From Sulfurimonas sp. (GTDB taxonomy: Bacteria > Campylobacterota > Campylobacteria > Campylobacterales > Sulfurimonadaceae), in the NCBI GenBank assembly GCA_022712775.1, contig JAFLJZ010000198.1, positions 1 to 7,316 on the forward strand: DNA of 7,316 bases, read 5' to 3'. Position 1 is the stretch's first letter; each line of letters begins with the position of its first letter. Of this stretch, positions 1 through 6,594 are shown piece by piece. The notes under the pieces were generated by a model. It ran no database searches, was not told the DNA's origin, and saw only the letters and a program-made list of their open reading frames with translations. Position numbers and translations under genes: made by a program.

Positions 1-1
1 G

Positions 2-1942
2 CAATCACTTAGTGTTAAATCAAAGCATGATGAACTTGGAAATGCGATGCTTAGAATGACTGAAATACTATCACAGAACTCAATAAAAACTAAAGAAGAG
101 ATATTTTTTAGTGAGGGTATTGGTGATTTTAGTAATAAGCTTACTGGAATTGAAAATACAAAAGAACTAGCACTTCAAGCAATAACAATGGCATCACGCT
201 ATGTTGAAGCAAGTAGTGGTGTTATATACATATACGATAGAGAGAAAAAACTTTTAAATTTAAGTGCATCGTTTGCTTACAAAGCAAGTGATAAATCACA
301 AAAAAGCTTTAAACTAGGAGAAGGTGTTGTTGGTCAAGTAGGCTTAGAACAAGAATATATGTTACTTAAAGATGTTAAACAAAGTAGTTATACGATTGAA
401 TCAGGAACAACACTTGGAAAACCTAGAAATGTTTTTGTATTTCCACTTGTTCATGAGGGAAAACTACTCGGTGTCTGCGAAATAATGTCGTATGGAGAAT
501 TTACAAAAATTCATATAGATTACTTACTCAAAGCAGCGGGAATCTTTGCTACTGCACTCTATGTTACAGCACAAAATGCACAAATAAAAGTACTTTTAGA
601 AAAATCTCAATCAGCATTTGAAGAGCTTCAGTCACAAAGTGAAGAACTTCAAGAAACAAATGTACAGATGGAAGAACAGCAACAACAACTCACGCTTCAA
701 TCAGCAGAACTTCGAGGTAAAAATGAAACATTAGCACTTGCTAAAGAAGAGATAGATAAACGTGCTGAAGATTTAGAAAAAGCATCAAAATATAAAAGTG
801 AATTTTTAGCAAATATGAGCCATGAACTTAGAACACCATTAAATTCTATTATTCTTCTTTCAAAGTTATTGTCGCAAAATCCAGAAAGTAGTTTGAACCA
901 AAAAGATGTAGACAAGGCAGATGTTATAAATAAATCAGGAAATGACTTACTTTTTTTAATTAATGATATTTTAGATTTAACAAAGATCGAATCTGGGAAT
1001 ATGGAACTTGATATAAAAGAAGTAAACTTTAGTGATATTATGAATGATATGCAAGAGCTTTTTAGTGCCACAGCAGAAGAAAAAAATATAGACTTTATAG
1101 TAGAAGATAATTTAGATGGATTCTTTATGACAGATGAATCGAAGTTAGCACAGGTATTAAAAAACCTCTTAAGTAATGCTATTAAGTTTACAAAAGAAGG
1201 CTTTGTTCGCCTTAGTATGCAAAGAGAAGATGATAGTTTACTTATTCAAGTAGCAGATAGTGGAATTGGTATTCCTCAAGATAAATTAGAAACTATTTTT
1301 GAAGCTTTTAAGCAAGTAGATGGAAGCATAAGCAGAGAGTTTGGTGGAACGGGATTAGGTCTCTCTATAAGTAAGACAATCGTTGATTTGATGCACGGAA
1401 AAATTTCTGTTAATTCAAAACTTAAAGAGGGTACTGTTTTTGATATTAGGTTGCCCTTAGAAGAGTATTTAGAAAAAAACCTAGAAGTGGAGCCTGAAAG
1501 TATTGCTAAAGTAATACAACCTTCAGTTTTAAGCAACGAAATAATAGATGTTGCAATGGCTGATGAATTTTTAGGTAAGAATATACTTATTGTTGATGAC
1601 GATAGTAGAAATATTTTTACCTTAACATCAGTCTTGGAGAATATGAATGCAGAGATATTTAGTGCATTTAATGGTAAAGAAGCTTTGGAACTTTTAGAAA
1701 ATGAAGATGAAAAAATAGACTTAATTTTAATGGATATTATGATGCCTGTTATGGATGGTTTTATTGCTATAGAAAATATTAAAAAGCATGAAGAGTATAA
1801 GGATATTCCTATAATTGCTATAACAGCTAAAACAATGCAAAAAGATAAGCAAATGTGCTTAGATGCTGGTGCAAATGATTATCTACCTAAGCCTGTAGAT
1901 CATACTGCTCTTATTACGATGATAAAGGCGTGGATACAGTAG
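2..1942 (+). CDS. Hybrid sensor histidine kinase, HAMP-GAF-HisKA-HATPase-REC (5'-truncated by window edge)
   Basis: The frame is open from the first base, so the gene starts upstream; residues here are counted from nt 2. A DELG motif at residues 11-14 marks the end of a HAMP domain, implying a membrane sensor part off the left edge; the Met at nt 47 is internal to it. A GAF-like domain spans about 50-190, followed by a Glu/Gln-rich coiled coil (about 195-265). The HisKA box reads SHELRTPLN with phosphoacceptor His274. The ATPase has an N-box (LKNLLSNAIKFT, about 386-397), G1 (DSGIGIP) and G2 (GGTGLGL). A C-terminal receiver (about 525-646) keeps the acidic cluster 532-534, phosphoacceptor Asp578, Thr608 and Lys630. 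It should autophosphorylate on His274 and pass phosphate to its own receiver and/or those encoded downstream. The stimulus is unknown. The stop lies one base before the next start, so the two are probably cotranslated. Confidence 0.93.
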   Translation, partial: QSLSVKSKHDELGNAMLRMTEILSQNSIKTKEEIFFSEGIGDFSNKLTGIENTKELALQAITMASRYVEASSGVIYIYDREKKLLNLSASFAYKASDKSQKSFKLGEGVVGQVGLEQEYMLLKDVKQSSYTIESGTTLGKPRNVFVFPLVHEGKLLGVCEIMSYGEFTKIHIDYLLKAAGIFATALYVTAQNAQIKVLLEKSQSAFEELQSQSEELQETNVQMEEQQQQLTLQSAELRGKNETLALAKEEIDKRAEDLEKASKYKSEFLANMSHELRTPLNSIILLSKLLSQNPESSLNQKDVDKADVINKSGNDLLFLINDILDLTKIESGNMELDIKEVNFSDIMNDMQELFSATAEEKNIDFIVEDNLDGFFMTDESKLAQVLKNLLSNAIKFTKEGFVRLSMQREDDSLLIQVADSGIGIPQDKLETIFEAFKQVDGSISREFGGTGLGLSISKTIVDLMHGKISVNSKLKEGTVFDIRLPLEEYLEKNLEVEPESIAKVIQPSVLSNEIIDVAMADEFLGKNILIVDDDSRNIFTLTSVLENMNAEIFSAFNGKEALELLENEDEKIDLILMDIMMPVMDGFIAIENIKKHEEYKDIPIIAITAKTMQKDKQMCLDAGANDYLPKPVDHTALITMIKAWIQ

Positions 1943-1943
1943 C

Positions 1944-3611
1944 ATGCTTAGAATTTTTAATGTTAAGAACTCGTATCAGGTACTAATAGATCCACCATTA
2001 ACCCTATCTGATACGCAAGAACTTGAAAAAATTCTTCTAAAAGATTATGATACTTTGCATTTAGAATTTGGAATCATTTATAGTGTGAGTGCCGAGTTAA
2101 TTCATCATTTATATGATGCAGTTGTAAGGAATAAGAAGCAGGTAAAAATAGTTACGCATAAAAATAAATTAAATAGATATTTTAATATGCTTGGATTTAA
2201 AACAAGTTTTGAATCCTTGTTTAAAGGAAATATTGTCACAAATGATAAAATCGAAGTAGTCTTAATCGGAGGAAGTGCAGATTCTTTTACTAAAATCATA
2301 GAAATAGTTAAAAGTATTAATTTGGATGCCTTATCTCTTGTAATTGTGCAGCATGTAGAGATGGATAAGGTTGGCTTTTTTGATGAGATACTCCAAGCCT
2401 ATACGGAGTATAAAGTTTCTTATGCCAAGGATGGCGAATATATCAATAAAAAACATATCTATATAGCACCTAATAATAAGCATCTTAAAGTTAGAGATTC
2501 TTATTTTTATCTTAGCGATGATGATAAATATAACTTTGCTAAGCCTTCTATATCTTTAAGTTATGCATCTTTTAGTGAATGCTATAAAGAAAAACTTTTA
2601 GTGATTCAAGAGTGTGGTTATTGTGATGATGGGGTTGATAAACTAGAGTATTTAAGAAGCAATAATTCTAAAATAATTCTTCAAAATATGAATGAATGTG
2701 AAGCCAAACCTATGATTCAAAACGCGATAAAGGTAGGTGTACAACATTATATTTTTACATTAAAAGAGATACAGAGATACCTTGAGTATCTTAGTCAATC
2801 TCTAAATGAAGATGATTTAATTTCTTACCTCTTAGAGATGATATATGATAAGTATTGTTATGATTTTAGACTTTACCATAGAAAAATGCTCAAAAGAAGA
2901 TTTGATATTTTTGCGACGAAGCATGGGGTAAAAAATGTAAAAAATGCAGTGGGTCTTATCTTGTTTGATGTGAATGCATTTAAGGCATTTTTTCTCGATG
3001 TTTCAATTAATGTAACAGAATTTTTTCGTAAACCAAAATCGTTTAATCAAATATCTTTAATATTAAATACTAGGTATAAACATGCACAACATCTAAAGGT
3101 TTGGAGTGCTGGATGTAGCAGTGGCGAAGAGGTTTATTCCTTGGCTATTCTTTTAGATAATTTAAATTTCTTAGAGAAAAGTATTATTTATGCAACAGAT
3201 TTTAATAGTGTTGTTTTGCAAGAGGCTAAAAATGGTATCTTTTCTAAAGATTCTTATATTCAAGCAGAAGAAAATCTTATAAAAGTAGATTTAAATATTG
3301 ATTTAAATCAATATTTTACAAAAAACGACAATTTTTCATGTATAAATGAGAAAATAAAGAAAAAAACATTATTTTTTCAACATAACCTGGCGACAGATAG
3401 TTCATTTAATGAATTTGATATTATAATATGTAATAATGTGATTATCTATTTTGATTATCAATTGCAAATTAAAGTTTTTAAACTTTTTTATGATTCCTTG
3501 AAGTTTGGTGGATACCTTGTCTTAGGTAAAAGCGAAATGCTTGTGCAAGAATTAGCAGATAAGTTTGATCGTTGTAGTGATAATTGCAAAATTTTTAAAA
3601 AAGTGGCTTAA
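1944..3611 (+). CDS. STAS-like / CheB methylesterase / CheR methyltransferase fusion protein
   Basis: A 555-residue cytoplasmic protein with three parts. Residues about 1-95 look like a STAS-type fold: a beta strand (LHLEF), a SVSAEL turn and helix, a second strand (VKIVTH) and a final helix ending in LGF. Residues about 103-285 are a CheB catalytic domain without a receiver: IGGS (Ser111), QH (His137), IAPNNKHL (174-181) and DDG (Asp229) supply the Ser-His-Asp triad. Residues about 288-555 are CheR: an N-terminal helical domain, VTEFFRKP (357-364), the SAM-binding WSAGCSSGEE (387-396), ATDFN (417-421), CNNVIIYFD (496-504) and GYLVLGKSE (523-531). The family adds and removes methyl groups on receptor glutamates using S-adenosylmethionine. 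Oddities are loss of the GG after the catalytic Ser (SADS) and Asn497 where CheR normally has Arg. The start is the ATG one base after the kinase stop; no good Shine-Dalgarno is seen, so coupling is likely. Domain calls for CheB and CheR are firm; STAS is tentative. Confidence 0.9.
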   Translation: MLRIFNVKNSYQVLIDPPLTLSDTQELEKILLKDYDTLHLEFGIIYSVSAELIHHLYDAVVRNKKQVKIVTHKNKLNRYFNMLGFKTSFESLFKGNIVTNDKIEVVLIGGSADSFTKIIEIVKSINLDALSLVIVQHVEMDKVGFFDEILQAYTEYKVSYAKDGEYINKKHIYIAPNNKHLKVRDSYFYLSDDDKYNFAKPSISLSYASFSECYKEKLLVIQECGYCDDGVDKLEYLRSNNSKIILQNMNECEAKPMIQNAIKVGVQHYIFTLKEIQRYLEYLSQSLNEDDLISYLLEMIYDKYCYDFRLYHRKMLKRRFDIFATKHGVKNVKNAVGLILFDVNAFKAFFLDVSINVTEFFRKPKSFNQISLILNTRYKHAQHLKVWSAGCSSGEEVYSLAILLDNLNFLEKSIIYATDFNSVVLQEAKNGIFSKDSYIQAEENLIKVDLNIDLNQYFTKNDNFSCINEKIKKKTLFFQHNLATDSSFNEFDIIICNNVIIYFDYQLQIKVFKLFYDSLKFGGYLVLGKSEMLVQELADKFDRCSDNCKIFKKVA

Positions 3612-4885
3612 TGAAGAAAACAATTCTTTGTATTGATGATATTGAAACAAATCTATTTATTGTTCAAAGTGTTATAAATGATATGGCTCGAGACCTTTAT
3701 GATATTGTTTTGGCTGATTCTGCGAACAAAGGTCTCGAAATTCTCTTAAAGCAGAAGGTTGATTTAATTCTTATGGATATCATGATGCCTGATATTGATG
3801 GTATTGCTGCTACAAAGATGATTAAGTCAAATAAAAAGACAAAAAATATTCCTGTTATTTTTGTTACTGCAAAAAAAGATGATGATACCATAGATATGTG
3901 TTATGAAGTTGGTGGAGATGATTATGTTAACAAACCATTTAACCATGTTGAACTTCTTGCTCGAATCTCTTTTCACCTTAGTTTAAAAGAAAAAGATATG
4001 CAACTTTTAGAAGAACAAGAATACACGCAAAGTATTCTTGACTTACAAGAAAACCTTATTTTAGTAACAAGTGGTAAAGAAGACTTTACGGCGAACAAAG
4101 CATTGTTAAACTTTTATGCTTGTAAAAATATGAAAGAGTTACGTTCTCAATATAAGTGTGTCAGTGAATCATTTATTGATGATGAAGAGTATTTTACTGG
4201 AGAATATTTAGAAAATACTGCCTGCTGGATTAATGAAATTATTCGCTTATCAAAAGATGAAGATGTATTAGTGAAAATTGCTAAAGATAATAACGAATAC
4301 GTTTTTAATGTAAAAGCCACTGCTTTTAAAGATCAATATATCGTAACATTCACAGATATTACGCAAGTTTCTCAGTTAGCCTTAGAGTATAAACATGAAG
4401 CAAGCTTTGATTCACTCACCCAAATTTACAATAGAAATATGTTTCATAGACTTATGGATCGAAAAATAGCTATAGCTAAAACAGAAAAAAACTCTTTTGT
4501 GTTTATAATATTTGATATAGATTATTTTAAAATGGTTAATGATACGCATGGGCATCTAGTAGGAGATAATATCCTTGTTACTATAGTAAAGCTTATTAAG
4601 TCACATATAAGAGATAAAGATATTTTTGCACGATGGGGTGGAGAAGAATTTGTTCTAGCCTTTGATGTGAGCTACAGCAAAGGTTTAGAAATAGCAGAAA
4701 ATTTAAGAAGATATATAGAGTCGTATAAATTTGATGTAGTTGCGAATACGCTTACTTGTAGTTTTGGAGTAACAGGGTTTACTTTAGATGATACACTTGA
4801 TACTATCATTAAACGAGCAGATGATGCACTGTACGAAGCAAAAAAAGGTGGACGAAATAAAGTGTGCCACAAGGTATATGAGTAA
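3611..4885 (+). CDS. Response regulator diguanylate cyclase, REC-PAS-GGDEF
   Basis: A 424-residue soluble protein that should make c-di-GMP from two GTP. The receiver (about 1-122) has the acidic pair Asp9/Asp10, phosphoacceptor Asp56 in LMDIMMPDIDG, Thr86 and Lys108. Residues about 140-252 form a PAS-like domain ending in the usual TFTDIT strand. The GGDEF domain (about 262-424) is complete: metal ligand region FDIDYFKMVND (301-311), active loop GGEEF (343-347) and an RxxD inhibitory site (RDKD, 334-337) at the correct five-residue distance from GGEEF, so product inhibition is expected. It resembles a PAS-containing PleD/WspR-type regulator, activated by receiver phosphorylation and dimerisation. 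Its ATG shares one base with the upstream stop (TAATG), a classic coupling junction, and the next gene starts inside its last codons. The likely phosphate donor is the kinase two genes upstream; that pairing is inferred from the operon. Confidence 0.95.
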   Translation: MKKTILCIDDIETNLFIVQSVINDMARDLYDIVLADSANKGLEILLKQKVDLILMDIMMPDIDGIAATKMIKSNKKTKNIPVIFVTAKKDDDTIDMCYEVGGDDYVNKPFNHVELLARISFHLSLKEKDMQLLEEQEYTQSILDLQENLILVTSGKEDFTANKALLNFYACKNMKELRSQYKCVSESFIDDEEYFTGEYLENTACWINEIIRLSKDEDVLVKIAKDNNEYVFNVKATAFKDQYIVTFTDITQVSQLALEYKHEASFDSLTQIYNRNMFHRLMDRKIAIAKTEKNSFVFIIFDIDYFKMVNDTHGHLVGDNILVTIVKLIKSHIRDKDIFARWGGEEFVLAFDVSYSKGLEIAENLRRYIESYKFDVVANTLTCSFGVTGFTLDDTLDTIIKRADDALYEAKKGGRNKVCHKVYE

Positions 4886-5678
4886 ATATTCTATATTATC
4901 TATAGATGATAATAAAAGCAATCTTTTTACCTTAAACGCACTCCTGAGTACATTAGGTAGTGTTACACAATATGAAGCACTTAATGCAAAAGAAGCCTTA
5001 GACGTTTTACTCACTAAAAAAGTAGATTTAATTTTATGTGATGTACAAATGCCAGATATAAATGGTTTTGAGTTGGCAAAAATGATTAAATCAAATTCCA
5101 GAACACGAAACATACCTATTATTTTTGTTAGCGCTATTTTTAAAGCAGAACAGTTTATTAAGCAAGGTTTTTCCTTGGGTGCTGTTGATTATATAACAAA
5201 GCCCATTGATGACAATCAACTCTTAAATAAGATAAAGCTTTATCTAAATGTGTTTGAGGAAAAAAATAGTGCTTTTGAGCGAGAAAAACGTTTTTATGAC
5301 ATTGTAGAAGGTTTTGATAGTGGAGTTTATACCTTAGATATAAATCATAAAATTACATTTATAAACAAGAAAGCGCTTTCTTTACTTGGATTTACAAAAA
5401 ATCAGCTTATGGATATGCCAATTCATAACTATATACATTACAAAGACATCAACAATAAACCGCGTTTTCAAAAAGATTGTAAAATATATACTACAATGCA
5501 AACACTTGAGATTTATAAAAATAATACTGAATTTTTTGTTAAAAAGGATGGTTCACTAATAGAAGTTTCTGTGTGTGTTACTCCATTGTATTATGGAGAT
5601 ATTGTTAGTGGCTGCATTGTCGTGTTTGAAGACAAGGTGAGTGGCGAATCTAGAGAAGGTATTCGTAATTTATCTTAG
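4878..5678 (+). CDS. REC-PAS response regulator without an output domain
   Basis: A 266-residue protein. The receiver (about 1-122) has the acidic pair Asp10/Asp11, phosphoacceptor Asp55 (LCDVQMPDINGFE), Ser85 at the Thr/Ser switch position and Lys108. A short linker leads to a PAS domain at about 138-252 (FDSGVYTLD, then KKDGSLIEVSV, closing on IVVFED), with only about 15 residues after it. There is no kinase, GGDEF, EAL, HD-GYP or DNA-binding domain, so it must act by protein contact or as a phosphate sink, or it is a shortened relic. The frame stays open upstream and offers an earlier ATG at 4788, but that would add 30 residues of out-of-frame cyclase sequence; the ATG at 4878 starts exactly at the receiver's first strand, overlaps the cyclase stop by 8 bases (ATGAGTAA) and has a weak AAGG three bases ahead. 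Its receiver resembles that of the preceding cyclase, suggesting duplication. Its 3' end overlaps the opposing tonB-like gene by 9 bases. Confidence 0.88.
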   Translation: MSKYSILSIDDNKSNLFTLNALLSTLGSVTQYEALNAKEALDVLLTKKVDLILCDVQMPDINGFELAKMIKSNSRTRNIPIIFVSAIFKAEQFIKQGFSLGAVDYITKPIDDNQLLNKIKLYLNVFEEKNSAFEREKRFYDIVEGFDSGVYTLDINHKITFINKKALSLLGFTKNQLMDMPIHNYIHYKDINNKPRFQKDCKIYTTMQTLEIYKNNTEFFVKKDGSLIEVSVCVTPLYYGDIVSGCIVVFEDKVSGESREGIRNLS

Positions 5679-6524
5679 TAAGTTATAAAATACATTGTAG
5701 CGTATAAGTGTTTTTTCTGTTGGTCTTGGGTATCTACTATAGGCATACTCTATGGTGTTTCGTGTTATATCATCAAGCATAAAATAACCACTTTTTTCTA
5801 AGAATTTAAAATCACTCATATCTCCATTTGGATGAAGATAAAATTCTATAACATTACTTCTGTTAACGTTAATATTATTTATATCACTTACTCTAGCTTG
5901 TCTGTTCAGTACTTCTTGTGTGATTCTTCTCATAATTTCTTGGTTGTCAAGTATGTATTTTTGTTGTCCTACGCTTAACTTACCAAACTCACTTCCATAA
6001 AGCTCTTGAATATTTTTACCTGCACTTGCTCCATGAGATTTTTTAATAGCATTATCAGGAATTATTTCTGCTGATTTATCTTGAAGCATCCAGTCTGTTG
6101 GAGCTTTTTTCTTTTGCTTTTTTGGTTTTTCTTTTTTTTCCTTAAAAAGAGGAATATATGGTTTTTTTGGTGGTAGTGGCTGTATTTTTTCTACCTTAGG
6201 CTTTGGTTTTGTTATTTGCTTTTTTGGATTTAATTTTGGCTCTTTAGGTTTTACTTTTTCTTTAAAGATAATAGGTTCTTTTTTAACTAATTTTTTAAGT
6301 TGAGAACCCTTTGGCATCGGTGGTGCTATCTCTGGTGGCTGTACGGGTTTTTTGTTAACTATAGATTTTTTTGTCTTAGGAAGCTCTCTGAGTGATACTT
6401 TGATTCTATTGTCTTTGGGTATAGGTTTTATTTCTGGTTTTAGATTATCAAGGCGTATAACAATAAGAAAAAATAAAAAGTGGATTAACAATGCTACAAG
6501 TAAGGCAAAAGAAGAACGATTCAT
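5670..6524 (-). CDS. TonB-family energy transducer
   Basis: A 284-residue inner-membrane protein spanning the periplasm, expected to carry proton-motive energy from an ExbB-ExbD complex to outer-membrane TonB-dependent receptors. Residues about 4-24 form a single N-terminal membrane anchor (SFALLVALLIHFLFFLIVI) with a His at residue 15, like the His needed in the TonB anchor. A Lys/Pro-rich stretch (about 27-143) is the usual extended periplasmic linker. A helical segment (about 181-208) precedes a TonB C-terminal domain (about 221-284) with EFYLHPNGD, a KSG..xLD-type motif and a YPRPTEK loop. It is somewhat longer than E. coli TonB (239 residues). The ATG at 6524 is chosen because it places MNRSS directly before the membrane helix; a GTG at 6539 would add five residues. 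No Shine-Dalgarno is visible for either. No exbB, exbD or receptor gene is in view. It converges on the REC-PAS gene and diverges from hemL. A TolA-like role is less likely. Confidence 0.85.
   Translation of the reverse strand: MNRSSFALLVALLIHFLFFLIVIRLDNLKPEIKPIPKDNRIKVSLRELPKTKKSIVNKKPVQPPEIAPPMPKGSQLKKLVKKEPIIFKEKVKPKEPKLNPKKQITKPKPKVEKIQPLPPKKPYIPLFKEKKEKPKKQKKKAPTDWMLQDKSAEIIPDNAIKKSHGASAGKNIQELYGSEFGKLSVGQQKYILDNQEIMRRITQEVLNRQARVSDINNINVNRSNVIEFYLHPNGDMSDFKFLEKSGYFMLDDITRNTIEYAYSRYPRPTEKTLIRYNVFYNLLR
5692..5716 (+). terminator. Possible weak Rho-independent terminator of the signalling operon
   Basis: An imperfect AT-rich hairpin (arms at about 5692-5699 and 5703-5711, GCG loop, one bulged G and one G-T pair) is followed by six T residues, starting 14 bases after the REC-PAS stop. 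It lies inside the 3' end of the opposing tonB-like gene. The stem is weak and this could be chance in AT-rich DNA. Confidence 0.25.
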
Positions 6525-6530
6525 ATCTGA

Positions 6531-6536
6531 AGTATA
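6531..6536 (-). promoter_or_regulatory. Possible -10 box for the tonB-like gene
   Basis: The minus strand reads TATACT six bases before the ATG at 6524. If this is the -10 box, transcription would begin at or next to the start codon, giving a leaderless message, which fits the lack of a ribosome binding site. No -35 match is seen and the box could be chance. Confidence 0.22.
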
Positions 6537-6559
6537 CACAAAGATGATTAATACTAGTT

Positions 6560-6568
6560 TGCTATAAT
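6560..6568 (+). promoter_or_regulatory. Extended -10 promoter of hemL
   Basis: TGCTATAAT is a perfect extended -10 (TGn plus consensus TATAAT). Transcription would start near 6575, leaving a leader of about 20 bases. No -35 hexamer is recognisable at the right distance, as is usual for vegetative promoters in Campylobacterota. It sits in the 70-base spacer between the divergent tonB-like and hemL genes. Confidence 0.55.
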
Positions 6569-6583
6569 AATAAAAATAATTTC

Positions 6584-6588
6584 TAAGG
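6584..6588 (+). promoter_or_regulatory. Ribosome binding site of hemL
   Basis: TAAGG lies six bases before the ATG at 6595, matching the anti-Shine-Dalgarno at normal spacing. It supports this ATG as the start, which also aligns with the known HemL N-terminus. Confidence 0.65.
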
Positions 6589-6594
6589 TATACA

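Noticed and set aside
47..57. Eleven-base match (ATGCTTAGAAT) between nt 47 and the CheB-CheR start at 1944
   Set aside because: The first copy is inside the HAMP tail and the match stops after 11 bases; most simply chance (Met-Leu-Arg codons).
697..1071. Antisense open frame of 124 codons inside the kinase gene
   Set aside because: The plus-strand protein here contains clear HisKA motifs; the antisense product is Ser/Phe-rich with no recognisable domain, typical of a shadow frame in AT-rich DNA.
4788..4877. Upstream in-frame extension of the REC-PAS gene to an ATG at 4788
   Set aside because: It lies entirely within the GGDEF coding region in another frame, adds residues with no family match, and the receiver begins exactly at the ATG at 4878.
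5645..5665. Inverted repeat CGAAT...ATTCG considered as a terminator for the tonB-like gene
   Set aside because: The stem is only 5 bp with an 11-base loop and no T-run follows on the minus strand.
6352..6567. Plus-strand open frame of 71 codons across the tonB-like start and the spacer
   Set aside because: It is antisense to the TonB membrane anchor and linker; the hydrophobic look comes from the reverse of that sequence and there is no ribosome binding site.
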